A stretch of 64,000 nucleotides of DNA from Furfurilactobacillus rossiae DSM 15814. Its GTDB lineage: Bacteria > Bacillota > Bacilli > Lactobacillales > Lactobacillaceae. The stretch spans positions 62,001-126,000 of the forward strand of contig NZ_AUAW01000001.1 in the NCBI RefSeq assembly GCF_000428925.1, given 5' to 3'. This document shows positions 36,546 to 45,707 of the stretch, piece by piece; within the stretch, counting starts at the first letter, position 1; every line of letters starts with the position of its first letter. The position numbers and the translations under genes are program-made. The notes beneath the pieces are model-generated. The model saw only the letters and a program-made list of their open reading frames with translations, searched no databases and was not told the DNA's origin.

Positions 36546-37019
36546 ATGCAATGTCCACGGTGTCACCATAACGATACCCGAGTTGTTGATAGTCGTCCGA
36601 CCGCAGAGGGTCAGGCGATTCGTCGACGACGCGAGTGTGAAAAATGTGGTTTTCGATTTACAACGTTTGAACGGGTTGAAGTAGCCCCATTATTAGTCAT
36701 TAAAAAAGATGGCACCCGTGAGGAATTTAGTCGCGAGAAGATTCTTCGCGGCATTATTCGCTCTGCAGAAAAACGACCGGTTACCATGCAGCAAATGAAT
36801 ACCGTAGTTGATAAGGTTGAGTCAAAGGTCCGCGCACTGGGTGAGAATGAAATTTCAAGTCAGCTGATTGGTGAGTACGTTATGAATGAATTGGCTGATG
36901 TTGATGAGATTGCATATATTCGGTTTGCCAGTGTCTATCGTCAGTTTAAGGACATGAGTGTCTTTTTGGATGAAATGAAAGAAATGGTTGAACGGGACAA
37001 GCGCTCGGATAAACGTTAA
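36546..37019 (+). CDS. nrdR: Transcriptional repressor NrdR
   Basis: This 157-residue repressor controls ribonucleotide reductase genes in response to dATP/ATP. The N-terminal zinc ribbon begins [16 protein letters not shown] and ends [13 protein letters not shown]. The central ATP-cone is at about residues 49-139. It is placed between coaE and dnaB as in Bacillus. The AAGGAG site is 10 bases before the start. Confidence 0.96.
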   Translation: MQCPRCHHNDTRVVDSRPTAEGQAIRRRRECEKCGFRFTTFERVEVAPLLVIKKDGTREEFSREKILRGIIRSAEKRPVTMQQMNTVVDKVESKVRALGENEISSQLIGEYVMNELADVDEIAYIRFASVYRQFKDMSVFLDEMKEMVERDKRSDKR

Positions 37020-37048
37020 TTGCTGAATACAAGAATGGAGTGTCAGTC

Positions 37049-38428
37049 ATGAATGTTGCACCAACTTTAACACCGCGGTCAGGATTTGTGGTTACACTGC
37101 CACCTCGTGACGATCAGCATCTGTTGAGCTGGCAAACGTTGTACGCACCGATATTGGGTGTTACAGCATTTGGTTTATACACAGGGTTGACTACGTTTGC
37201 TAGTCAGCGCCCCCAGTTGTCTAATCGTCGTCAACACAGTGAGCTGTTGACATGGTTGCGATTGGATTTGGATCATTTTCTTGCTGCCCGTAAGCGGTTG
37301 GAAGCGGCCGGCTTGTTGGATAGTTTTTACCAGCAAGACGCACTAGGGGATGTTTACGCTTATCAACTGCAGTCGCCACTTTCGGCGACTGCCTTTTTTG
37401 CTGATGATTTACTTAGCGTGTTGCTTTTACAATCGGTTGGTCAAACACGATATGATGAACTGTTGGCGAAATTTGAACAGCCAACGGTTAACGTAAGCCA
37501 GATGAAAAATGTATCAGCTGATTTTTTAACCGTATTTCATATGAGTGATGCTCAATTAACTAACCGACCAGCGCAGTTGTCGAGTCAGTCCGACAATCAT
37601 CGTGCTGAGCGTGAATCTAGCTTGGTTCAAGTTGACTTCAAACTTCTCAGTGATTATTTAAAACGAGAGTACGTTGAGTTGGATTCGGTAATGAATCAAC
37701 GTGATTTAATTGCTACTGAAGCGACGATGTATGGATTAAATGAGCGAAGTTTAGCTAACTTTATTGTCCAGGCGACAAGCGTGACAACAAATCAGTTTGA
37801 CGCTAACCGTTTCAAACAAGTCGTTGCTGCTCAATTTCAAGCGACTCAGGCTGTGGACAATTCTGTGAACTCAAGCGATGGTGACGCCCAGAATGTTCAA
37901 ACACAACCAGTGACAACAACCGGTGACAATCAGGATCAGGCACAAATAAAAGCATTGGTAGCAGCCGTTAAGGCGTATGCACCAGCTGACTTCTTGGCCA
38001 GTTTAAAGACTGAAAAGAATCAGTATGTTAGCGACGGCGAACAACGTGTTTTGGCTAAATTCATGGATCGACACTTGTTTGCGCCCAGTGTGGTGAACAT
38101 GCTGATTTACTACCTTATCAGTGATCGCGATAAAAATGTCCTTTATCTTAATGATGTTGATCGAGTCGCTAATGATTGGGCCAAGGCTAAGGTGCAGACG
38201 CCAGAGCAAGCAATTGATCACATGCGAAACTACAAGGAAGAACAGGAATCGCAACGGATTCAACGTCAAAATGGTCGAGCACCTAGGGCACGAGAACAAC
38301 TGACGGATTGGAACGCTCAGTCACAGACACCAACTTCAGAAGTGGCTGCTTCTGAAGATGACGCTAATGAAATTCAAAAATTACGTCAACGTTTAAATCA
38401 GGCTAAAAAGAATCAGGAGGATCAATAA
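37049..38428 (+). CDS. dnaB: Helicase-loading/membrane attachment protein DnaB (Gram-positive)
   Basis: This 459-residue protein is the DnaB of Gram-positive bacteria, which loads the replicative helicase with DnaD and DnaI; it is not the helicase itself. Recognisable parts are the winged-helix N-terminal domain (SWQTLYAPILGVTAFGLY) and the C-terminal DnaB/DnaD region (YVSDGEQRVLAKFMDRHLF). A charged, low-complexity tail follows. The start is ATG 37049 after GGAG; a GTG at 37040 overlaps that site. dnaI follows two bases after the stop. Confidence 0.9.
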   Translation: MNVAPTLTPRSGFVVTLPPRDDQHLLSWQTLYAPILGVTAFGLYTGLTTFASQRPQLSNRRQHSELLTWLRLDLDHFLAARKRLEAAGLLDSFYQQDALGDVYAYQLQSPLSATAFFADDLLSVLLLQSVGQTRYDELLAKFEQPTVNVSQMKNVSADFLTVFHMSDAQLTNRPAQLSSQSDNHRAERESSLVQVDFKLLSDYLKREYVELDSVMNQRDLIATEATMYGLNERSLANFIVQATSVTTNQFDANRFKQVVAAQFQATQAVDNSVNSSDGDAQNVQTQPVTTTGDNQDQAQIKALVAAVKAYAPADFLASLKTEKNQYVSDGEQRVLAKFMDRHLFAPSVVNMLIYYLISDRDKNVLYLNDVDRVANDWAKAKVQTPEQAIDHMRNYKEEQESQRIQRQNGRAPRAREQLTDWNAQSQTPTSEVAASEDDANEIQKLRQRLNQAKKNQEDQ

Positions 38429-38430
38429 TC

Positions 38431-39366
38431 ATGCAGGACTTAGGAAAATCCATGCGCGATTTACTTAATCGCCAGAATCTGAACTCTGATTACCAACGGT
38501 TGATTGCAAATGCGATTAATGATCCCGATGTACAAGCGTTCATTAAGGCACATCAAGATGAGTTGGCAGAGGATGTTTTGGAACGTAATGGGTCCAAATT
38601 GTACGAATATGTGAGCCAGCGTGATAAATTACGTGCTGGTCACCAAGTTTTTGCACCTGGATACGAACCAAAATTAGTGGTCAGTGACCATTATGTGGAA
38701 GTGACTTACGAACCCACGGAAGACACGCTACTTGCCCAAAAACGATCAATGCTTAAGAAGCGCGTTCATGCAGTCTCCATGCCGAAAATGATTGAACAAG
38801 CGTCGTTTGGTGATTACAACGTGGACGGTGAAGAGGAGCAGCGTGCTAAAGCACTGCGGCAAGCGATGCAATTTGTGGCTGACTATTCACAAAAACCGCA
38901 TGAATTTCATCAAGGTCTGTACTTCTATGGCAATTTTGGAGTCGGCAAAACATTTTTACTCGGTGCTATTGCCAATGAACTCGCCACATTGGGATACCAG
39001 TCAACGTTAGTTCACTTTCCCAGTTTTGCTGTGGAAATGAAAAATTCGATTGGTAAAAATAATGTTGCCGAAAAGGTTGATGCCATTAAACAGGCGCCAA
39101 TCTTGATGATTGATGATATTGGCGCGGATTCGATGAGCTCATGGGTTCGCGACGAAGTGTTAGGCGTTGTTTTAGAGTATCGAATGCAAGAGGAATTGCC
39201 CACTTTCTTCAGTTCAAACTTTTCTATGCAACAGTTGTCAGATCAGCATCTTTCAATTAATCAGCGTGGTGAAAAAGAAGAAGTTAAGGCTGCGCGGTTA
39301 ATGCAGCGAATTCGTTTCCTAAGCCACGAGGTCGTGATTCAGGGACCAAACCGTCGGCCACAATAA
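38431..39366 (+). CDS. dnaI: Primosomal protein DnaI (helicase loader)
   Basis: This 311-residue AAA+ ATPase delivers the replicative helicase to DNA. Its N-terminal helicase-binding region (1-120) precedes the ATPase core, with Walker A GNFGVGKTF near residue 170, Walker B ILMIDDIGAD and sensor-like FFSSNFSM. AGGAGG lies inside the end of dnaB. A hairpin terminator follows about 50 bases downstream. Confidence 0.94.
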   Translation: MQDLGKSMRDLLNRQNLNSDYQRLIANAINDPDVQAFIKAHQDELAEDVLERNGSKLYEYVSQRDKLRAGHQVFAPGYEPKLVVSDHYVEVTYEPTEDTLLAQKRSMLKKRVHAVSMPKMIEQASFGDYNVDGEEEQRAKALRQAMQFVADYSQKPHEFHQGLYFYGNFGVGKTFLLGAIANELATLGYQSTLVHFPSFAVEMKNSIGKNNVAEKVDAIKQAPILMIDDIGADSMSSWVRDEVLGVVLEYRMQEELPTFFSSNFSMQQLSDQHLSINQRGEKEEVKAARLMQRIRFLSHEVVIQGPNRRPQ

Positions 39367-39382
39367 AATATTTAAGAGGGTT

Positions 39383-39533
39383 GTGACACAAGTTCGACTT
39401 GAGAACGAGCATTAATATAAAACTGACCTATTCCTGAACTTTGGGAATGGGTCAGTTTTAGGTTAAGCGGAATTCTCAGGATTTTGGAGCGCGATATGCC
39501 TCACATTATTCGTTCTAAACAAACTTATGTCAC
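39383..39533. repeat. Intergenic element with inverted ends after dnaI
   Basis: GTGACACAAG (39383-39392) and CTTATGTCAC (39524-39533) are inverted, with one imperfect pair. Inside is the dnaI terminator hairpin. The layout resembles the three related elements A-C, but the sequence is not clearly the same. Confidence 0.35.
39419..39462 (+). terminator. Terminator of the polA-dnaI operon
   Basis: 15-bp arms 39419-39433 and 39445-39459 pair with a single G.U, and the right arm ends in TTTT. Confidence 0.8.
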
Positions 39534-39694
39534 AGCTTTTTCGTTTGCAACGGATCATAAATAACAGTTAAAAGAGGTTCACTTTAGGAATTTGGCGCAA
39601 TTTCAAGACAAAATCATAAGAAAGTTCAGCTTTTAACGGAATTCGTACTACATTTTGCAGATAAAGTTCGACTTTAAATAAAATACGTTCGTGT

Positions 39695-39723
39695 TTTACA
39701 TTTAATAATAAAAATGATACGAT
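39695..39723 (+). promoter_or_regulatory. Promoter of the purine permease gene
   Basis: TTTACA (39695-39700) and TACGAT (39718-39723) have a 17-base spacer. GTTCG just before the -35 and CCGAACAAT at 39750-39758 have the CGAA core of PurR boxes. Their spacing is not the usual one, so PurR control is only possible. Confidence 0.5.
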
Positions 39724-39813
39724 ATTACTCGTTCTTCAATGAATCATATCCGAACAATCGCTAACGGCCGTTATGTGAATTTTAGGAATAATTATCTAAG
39801 GGAGCCTGTACTC

Positions 39814-41130
39814 GTGATTGAAAAAATGAATCATTATTTTATGTTGGATGAATTGCACACGACTGTTCCTCGAGAAATGCTAGCGGGATTCACAACTTTT
39901 ATTTCAATGGCATACATCATGTTTGTGAACCCGAGTGTTTTAGGAGCCGCGGGTGTGGATAAAGGCGCTGTGTTTACGGCAACGGCATTGGCTAGTGCCA
40001 TCGGCTGTATTCTGATGGGAGTTCTAGCACGTTATCCAATTGCGACCGCTCCCGCGCTGGGTATTAATGCATTTTTTGCTTACTCAGTTGTCATCGGAAT
40101 GAAAGTTCCGTGGCAGACGGCAATGGCTGGGGTGTTTGTAGCTTCGCTGATTTTCTTGGTAATCACAATCTTTAAGCTTCGTGAAATGATTATTAATGCG
40201 ATTCCATCGGATTTAAAGTATGCGATTTCGAGTGGTATTGGTTTGTTTATTGCTTTTATTGGGCTGCATGATGGTGGTTTGATTGCCGCCAACAAGTCAA
40301 CTGTGGTTGGCTTAGGATCATTTTCCACAGCGACAACTTGGCTAACGATCTTTGGTCTCATCTTGACATCGATTTTAATGGTAATGCGTGTCCCTGGGGG
40401 TATTTTTATCGGGATGGCGGCCACTGCAATTGTTGGACTCATAACGAAATTGATTCCGATGCCACATCAGTTGGTTGCTGGCGCACCAAGTTTGGCACCA
40501 ACATTTGGCGTTGGCATTAAGCACATTGGTGATATTAATTCCGTTCAAATGTGGGTAGTTGTGTTGACGTTCCTGTTAGTAACCTTTTTTGATACGGCGG
40601 GTACGTTGGTGGGGCTTGCCCAGCAGGCGGGCTTTATGAAAAACAACGAAATGCCACGAGTTGGTAAAGCGTTGATGTCTGATTCTACAGCGATGCTGGC
40701 AGGCTCTGTGTTAGGTACATCACCGGTTGGTGCGTACGTTGAATCATCAGCTGGGATTGCTGTTGGTGGACGAAGTGGTTTAACTGCCATCACAACTGGT
40801 ATTTTGTTTGTCCTTGGAATGTTCTTTTCGCCACTTTTGACGGTCGTGACTAGTCAGGTGACAGCGCCCGCACTTATTATCGTTGGGGTACTGATGGCGC
40901 AGTCGTTGGCACGAATTAATTGGACAAAAATGGAAATTGCGATTCCATCGTTTTTAATTGTCTTGGGCATGCCGTTGACGTACAGTATTTCAGACGGATT
41001 AGCGCTGGGTGTCATCACTTATCCAATTACAATGATTGCTGCCAAACGTGGTCGTGAAGTTCATCCGTTAATGTACGTCTTGTTCTTTGTCTTCATTGGC
41101 TTCATGTGGATTTTAAACGTCAATCATTAA
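39814..41130 (+). CDS. NCS2 purine permease (PbuG/AzgA type)
   Basis: This 438-residue membrane protein imports guanine, hypoxanthine or adenine. The family pattern is clear: LAGFTTFISMAYIMFVNPSV, then APALGINAFFAYSVV, then TFFDTAGTLVGLAQQAG. I start at GTG 39814, 9 bases after GGGAG; a longer ATG frame from 39739 begins almost at the transcription start. The gene sits between dnaI and thrS, which are neighbours in Bacillus, so it has probably been inserted into an ancestral block. Confidence 0.88.
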   Translation: MIEKMNHYFMLDELHTTVPREMLAGFTTFISMAYIMFVNPSVLGAAGVDKGAVFTATALASAIGCILMGVLARYPIATAPALGINAFFAYSVVIGMKVPWQTAMAGVFVASLIFLVITIFKLREMIINAIPSDLKYAISSGIGLFIAFIGLHDGGLIAANKSTVVGLGSFSTATTWLTIFGLILTSILMVMRVPGGIFIGMAATAIVGLITKLIPMPHQLVAGAPSLAPTFGVGIKHIGDINSVQMWVVVLTFLLVTFFDTAGTLVGLAQQAGFMKNNEMPRVGKALMSDSTAMLAGSVLGTSPVGAYVESSAGIAVGGRSGLTAITTGILFVLGMFFSPLLTVVTSQVTAPALIIVGVLMAQSLARINWTKMEIAIPSFLIVLGMPLTYSISDGLALGVITYPITMIAAKRGREVHPLMYVLFFVFIGFMWILNVNH

Positions 41131-41172
41131 TTTTTGTGCCCGATTTTTCCGAGTCATTTTATCGTCTAGTGA

Positions 41173-41201
41173 TTGACAAGCAATTATTTTGTGGTTTAAT
41201 A
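41173..41201 (+). promoter_or_regulatory. Promoter of thrS
   Basis: A perfect -35 TTGACA (41173-41178) is followed after 17 bases by TTAATA (41196-41201). Confidence 0.7.
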
Positions 41202-41207
41202 AGTTTT

Positions 41208-41448
41208 GTAAACCAATCAGATATGATGTCAGTTAACAAACCTCTTAGAGAGCGTCCGGTGGTGGAAGGATGCAGGTGTTAAGTGGTGTTACCCCTGATT
41301 CAAGCGTCCGGTGATCAAGCTGGACCGATTGACCGCGTTATTGGTCACTAGAGGCAGTTATTGAGCGCGATATGCTCTAACTGTGAATTTTGGGTGGAAC
41401 AACGTTGATGACGTCCCTGACCGCGATTGCGGTTAGGGACGTTTTTTG
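41208..41448 (+). promoter_or_regulatory. T-box leader controlling thrS
   Basis: The leader shows an AGAGAGC...GGTGGTGGAA distal stem I motif (from 41251), a T-box-like GGGTGGAACAACG (41393-41405), and a terminator formed by 41411-41424 and 41429-41442 followed by six Ts. Location before a synthetase gene supports the call. A candidate Thr specifier ACC is at 41291-41293, but the stem I fold was not resolved well enough to be sure. Confidence 0.8.
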
Positions 41449-41504
41449 TTTCATGTCATAAATAAGCAGAACTGCAAGGTGTAATTTCAAGGAGGAAAAG
41501 CAGA

Positions 41505-43454
41505 ATGGCAGATATTAAGATTACGTTTCCAGACGGCGCTGTTAAGCCGTTTGCCAATGGCTCAACGACGGCAGATGTTGCCAAGTCAATCAGCATTAGC
41601 CTCGCTAAAAAGGCTGTAGCCGGAAAATTTAACGGTGAGTTAGTTGATTATGAAGCACCGTTAACGGAAGATGGCAAGATTGAAATTGTCACGAAAGATA
41701 CACCAGAAGGGTTGACTGTCCTTCGCCACACTGCATCTCAAGTGTTAGCCAACGCGCTTCACCAACTTTATCCAGAAATGCATTTTGGTCAAGGTGAGGC
41801 CAGTGATGACGGTTTTTCGTTTGATACGGACAATGCCGATCACCAAGTTAGTTCAGATGACTTGCCAGCCATTGAAGCCAAAATGAAGGAGATTGTGAAG
41901 GCCAACTTGCCAATTTCCCGTGAAGTGTTGGCTGAGGCTGACGCGCTTAAATTGGTTGATGGGGACCCTTATCAAACACAATTGGTTAAGCAAGCAGCCG
42001 CTGCCAATGATGGTCAGGTTGCTGTTTACCGTCAAGGTGATTTCGTTGATTTAAGTGATGGTGTTCAAATGCCATCAACTGGTGACGTCAAGATCTTTAA
42101 GTTGCTGTCTGTTGCCGGCGCGTACTGGGAAGGTAAGTCATCTAACCCAATGTTGCAACGGGTTTACGGGACAGCCTTCTTCAATCAAAAAGACATGGAT
42201 GCCGACGATGTTCGCCGTAAGGAAGCTCGTGAACGCGATCATCGTGTGATTGGTAACGACTTGGATTTGTTCTTTGTTGATCCTAAAGTCGGTGCCGGCC
42301 TGCCATACTGGATGCCAAATGGCGCAACGATTCGTCGTACCATTGAACGTTACATTATTGACAAGGAAATTCAGCATGGTTATGAACATGTTTACACGCC
42401 AGTTCTCATGAACTTGGATGCTTATAAGACATCTGGTCACTGGGAACACTATCGTGAGGACATGTTCCCACCAATGGACATGGGTGATGGTGAAATGTTG
42501 GAACTGCGTCCAATGAACTGCCCAAGTCATATTCAAATTTACAAACATCACATTCGTTCTTACCGTGAATTGCCATTGCGGATTGCTGAATTAGGTATGA
42601 TGCACCGTTATGAAAAGTCTGGCGCGTTATCTGGTTTGCAACGTGTCCGTGAAATGACATTGAATGATGGTCACACATTCGTTGCTCCTGATCAAATTCA
42701 GGATGAATTCAAACGTATTTTGAACTTAATGGTTGAAGTATATGCAGACTTTGACATTAAGGATTACTCATTCCGTTTGAGCTACCGTGACCCTAAGAAC
42801 ACCGAAAAATACTTTGCCAACGACGAAATGTGGGAAAAGGCTCAGAAGATGTTGAAGGGTGCCATGGATGATCTTGGCCTTGATTACGTTGAAGCTGAAG
42901 GCGAAGCAGCCTTCTATGGTCCTAAGTTGGATGTACAAACTAAGACAGCCTTGGGCAATGAAGAGACATTGTCTACCATTCAGTTAGACTTCATGTTGCC
43001 TGATCGTTTTGATCTTCATTATGTCGGTGCTGATGGTGAAGAACATCAACCTGTTATGATTCACCGCGGATTGGTTTCAACGATGGAACGTTTCACTGCT
43101 TACTTAACAGAAATGTACAAGGGTGCTTTCCCAACATGGTTAGCGCCTCATCAGGTTTCTATCATTCCAGTTAGTGAAGAACATCAAGGCGATTACGCTG
43201 AGAAGTTACGTAAACAATTAGCAGCTGCCGGTGTGCGCGTAACAGTCGATGATCGTAATGAAAAGATGAACTTCAAGATTCGTGATGCCCAAACGCATAA
43301 GATTCCTTACACGTTAGTTGTTGGTGATAAGGAAAAGCAAGATGACACGGTTTCTGTTCGTCGTTACGGTCATGATGAGTCTACAAGTGAAGCAAGTAAG
43401 GACTTCCTGAGTGACGTTCTGAACGATATCGCTTCGTATTCTCGTGAAAATTAA
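41505..43454 (+). CDS. thrS: Threonyl-tRNA synthetase with degenerate editing site
   Basis: This 649-residue class II synthetase has TGS (1-65), editing (about 66-235), catalytic (about 250-545) and anticodon-binding domains. The catalytic core is intact: the zinc ligands Cys339 in PMNCPSH, His in NDGHTF, and His in MIHRG are all present. The editing domain departs from the family: the usual RHS-x-AH is RHTASQ (His75 kept, Gln79 for His), and the usual D-x-CRGPH is DLSDGVQ (Ser184 for Cys, Gln188 for His). Loss of Ser-tRNA-Thr clearance is therefore inferred. AGGAGG precedes the ATG, and a T-box controls expression. Confidence 0.95.
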   Translation: MADIKITFPDGAVKPFANGSTTADVAKSISISLAKKAVAGKFNGELVDYEAPLTEDGKIEIVTKDTPEGLTVLRHTASQVLANALHQLYPEMHFGQGEASDDGFSFDTDNADHQVSSDDLPAIEAKMKEIVKANLPISREVLAEADALKLVDGDPYQTQLVKQAAAANDGQVAVYRQGDFVDLSDGVQMPSTGDVKIFKLLSVAGAYWEGKSSNPMLQRVYGTAFFNQKDMDADDVRRKEARERDHRVIGNDLDLFFVDPKVGAGLPYWMPNGATIRRTIERYIIDKEIQHGYEHVYTPVLMNLDAYKTSGHWEHYREDMFPPMDMGDGEMLELRPMNCPSHIQIYKHHIRSYRELPLRIAELGMMHRYEKSGALSGLQRVREMTLNDGHTFVAPDQIQDEFKRILNLMVEVYADFDIKDYSFRLSYRDPKNTEKYFANDEMWEKAQKMLKGAMDDLGLDYVEAEGEAAFYGPKLDVQTKTALGNEETLSTIQLDFMLPDRFDLHYVGADGEEHQPVMIHRGLVSTMERFTAYLTEMYKGAFPTWLAPHQVSIIPVSEEHQGDYAEKLRKQLAAAGVRVTVDDRNEKMNFKIRDAQTHKIPYTLVVGDKEKQDDTVSVRRYGHDESTSEASKDFLSDVLNDIASYSREN

Positions 43455-43469
43455 TTGCAGTTAAGTTTC

Positions 43470-43508
43470 AATAAGTGTCGCCACGTTAATCTGGCGGCGC
43501 TTATTTTT
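43470..43508 (+). terminator. Terminator after thrS
   Basis: AATAAGTGTCGCCA (43470-43483) pairs with TGGCGGCGCTTATT (43492-43505) apart from minor mismatches, then Ts. Confidence 0.8.
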
Positions 43509-43810
43509 GTGATTTGAACATTTCATATTGTTTTACTTATTGATTTGTAATATTCTAATACTATTCTAATGTTTCGCTAAACGGATTGCATGCAAGACAG
43601 TCTATTTAGCGAAGATACACATGTTAAGGAAGCGAAAGCCTAAATGTAAGTTTCTCCTTTAATAAATGGACAAAATTCGACTGTGTGATGATGAATGGCC
43701 ACAGAAACGAACGAATCTATAATTTAATTTTTTGACCATTTGACGCAGCTAAATTTCGCCATTTAATCTCTGAATGAATTCACAGATGATTTTTATAGGG
43801 AGAAATTGAA
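43509..43810. other. AT-rich intergenic stretch before the ABC transporter
   Basis: No gene and no convincing promoter or structure was found. The sequence is AT-rich and contains near-repeats of TTCTAAT at about 43553-43570. GGGAG just before the next ATG is its ribosome site. Confidence 0.3.
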
Positions 43811-45460
43811 ATGTGGCAAGTATTGGTTAAACCTCAAAAAAAGTTATTTAGTCTCTTTTTCTTAGTGACGATAATACATGCGATTGTGACAACGGCTTAT
43901 ACGTTAATTATTGCTTTTTTAACGGCTTATATGACGCGTAAAATCAATATGTCCTTTGGTCAGGTTGTGACGATCACTTTATTATGTACGGCGTTTATTG
44001 CATTAGTAAACGTAATTGGTGGTTATCTTAAGGGTAAGGTTACCAATGGTGCAATGTGTCATTTAAGACGGCAGATATTTGAACGATTGATGTTAACGGT
44101 GGATTTTGGTGATCGGCGCAAGGTTGGCGAAAAAGTGGCTTTACTGACGAGTAAGCTAGACGTCGTTGAGCAGAGCTACGTCAATAATTTTCTGCTTGGT
44201 TTATCGTTAGTCATGCAGTTTGTTTTAGGCATATTGCTCGGCGTGATAGTGGATGTACGGCTGACACTGATTGTTATTAGTCTTGATGTTCCAGCAATAT
44301 TATTACCACTTATAACACAGCGACAATTAAAACGCGCTAAACTGCCGGTGCTAAACAACCTAGATCGTTATACCAGTGCGATTACAAACTGGTTTTCAGG
44401 TTTAACAACAATTAAGAATTTTGGCCGTGAGCACGTCTTTATTAACATGCACGCGTCCATATCAACGGATGTAAAGGTTAGCGAGAATCACGATATTTTG
44501 GTGCGTAAGGTTGTCAGCGGTATTTCACAGTTTTGTGGAGATTTAGTTTACTTTGGTACTTGGGTCGTTGGTGGTTACTTTATTTTGAACCACAGTTTAA
44601 CGTTAGCTGCGTTTATGACTTTTACGCAGTTATCGGTTCAAATTTCATTTCCATTGGAAACGGCGGCAGATGTTTTTTCTGATTTTTTCGGTGGCCAACG
44701 TGCTTATCAACAACTACGTTTGGTTATTGAAGCGGTGCCCCAAAATAATGAAAGACTTGCTCAGTTGCCAGAACAGAACGATGTGTTCATCGATTATGTT
44801 CACGCGACGATTGGCGGGGCAGATAAAGATACAAGACCACTACTGAAAGACGTTAACTTACAGATTAATCAATCAGATAAAGTCATCATTATTGGTGATA
44901 GTGGATCTGGGAAGTCTACATTAATCAACGCTCTATTTGGCTACCGACCATTGTTGGCTGGTTCGATTTTTGTTGATGGTCGCTCACCAATCGTTGGCCG
45001 GTCCGCAGATATTGCTAAGATGATCGGCTATCAGAACCAGCAAACGTTCATTTTTGACGGTACAGTTAGGGATAATTTAACGATGTTTAGTGATCAATAC
45101 ACTGATCGAGAGCTTATCGATGCGTTAAACCGGGCTGAGCTACAAACGGTTGATGGGCACGCTCACACTAATGCTTGGTTGAGTATGATTCTTCATACTC
45201 AAGGTGGACCGCTGTCGGGCGGTGAAAGACAACGTATCGGCTTAGCTCGCAATTTATTAACGCACAAACGGTTTATGATTTTTGACGAATTGTCCAGTGG
45301 GCTAGATCATAAAACAGCTGAAACAATCGAGAAGCGTCTATTCAGGTTGAACATTGGCTTTATTTACATTACGCATAGTTATAACAGGTCATTATTGAAA
45401 GCAGCTGATAAAGTTTTCGAAGTGCACGACAAACGTGTCTCGGCGGTATCACTAGACTAA
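43811..45460 (+). CDS. ABC transporter, fused permease-ATPase half-transporter
   Basis: This 549-residue protein has six membrane segments in residues 1-300, followed by an ATPase domain. The motifs are intact: Walker A GDSGSGKST (362-370), the signature LSGGERQR, Walker B FMIFDELSSGLD and the switch His in ITHSYN. It has the plan of homodimeric exporters (MsbA/LmrA/CydC-like). No partner gene is adjacent. Substrate unknown. Like the uracil permease gene next to it, it separates thrS from infC, which are close together in Bacillus. Confidence 0.85.
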   Translation: MWQVLVKPQKKLFSLFFLVTIIHAIVTTAYTLIIAFLTAYMTRKINMSFGQVVTITLLCTAFIALVNVIGGYLKGKVTNGAMCHLRRQIFERLMLTVDFGDRRKVGEKVALLTSKLDVVEQSYVNNFLLGLSLVMQFVLGILLGVIVDVRLTLIVISLDVPAILLPLITQRQLKRAKLPVLNNLDRYTSAITNWFSGLTTIKNFGREHVFINMHASISTDVKVSENHDILVRKVVSGISQFCGDLVYFGTWVVGGYFILNHSLTLAAFMTFTQLSVQISFPLETAADVFSDFFGGQRAYQQLRLVIEAVPQNNERLAQLPEQNDVFIDYVHATIGGADKDTRPLLKDVNLQINQSDKVIIIGDSGSGKSTLINALFGYRPLLAGSIFVDGRSPIVGRSADIAKMIGYQNQQTFIFDGTVRDNLTMFSDQYTDRELIDALNRAELQTVDGHAHTNAWLSMILHTQGGPLSGGERQRIGLARNLLTHKRFMIFDELSSGLDHKTAETIEKRLFRLNIGFIYITHSYNRSLLKAADKVFEVHDKRVSAVSLD

Positions 45461-45465
45461 TTTAC

Positions 45466-45494
45466 TTGACCGATCGATTGAAGTTGTTTATGAT
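45466..45494 (+). promoter_or_regulatory. Promoter of the uracil permease gene
   Basis: TTGACC (45466-45471) and TATGAT (45489-45494) are 17 bases apart, just ahead of the PyrR leader. Confidence 0.7.
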
Positions 45495-45512
45495 TTACTC
45501 AACATGATGAAC

Positions 45513-45643
45513 CTTTAATGTAGTCCTGTGAGGCTAACAAGGGAACGGCTGTTGTGACGTTTAGAATAGCGCGATTTGTGCAATTCTAGTACATCTTCAC
45601 ACGTAAACCAGACCACTTGCCTTCCGGGTGAGTGGTCTTTTTT
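45513..45643 (+). promoter_or_regulatory. PyrR attenuator leader
   Basis: AGTCCTGTGAGGCTAACAAG (45522-45541) is the PyrR-binding anti-antiterminator motif. A terminator follows, with arms AGACCACT (45610-45617) and AGTGGTCT (45631-45638) and six Ts. Uridine nucleotides bound to PyrR would favour termination. The pyrR gene itself is not in the window. Confidence 0.88.
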
Positions 45644-45707
45644 ATTTGGATGATCAAACGTCTAGGCCGGGACGGGTTCGCGTGAAGTGAGGAAGGGAGC
45701 GTTTTAA

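Noticed and set aside
40080-40442. 120-codon minus-strand frame inside the purine permease gene
   Set aside because: It is the mirror of a hydrophobic coding region, with no ribosome site and no recognisable domain.
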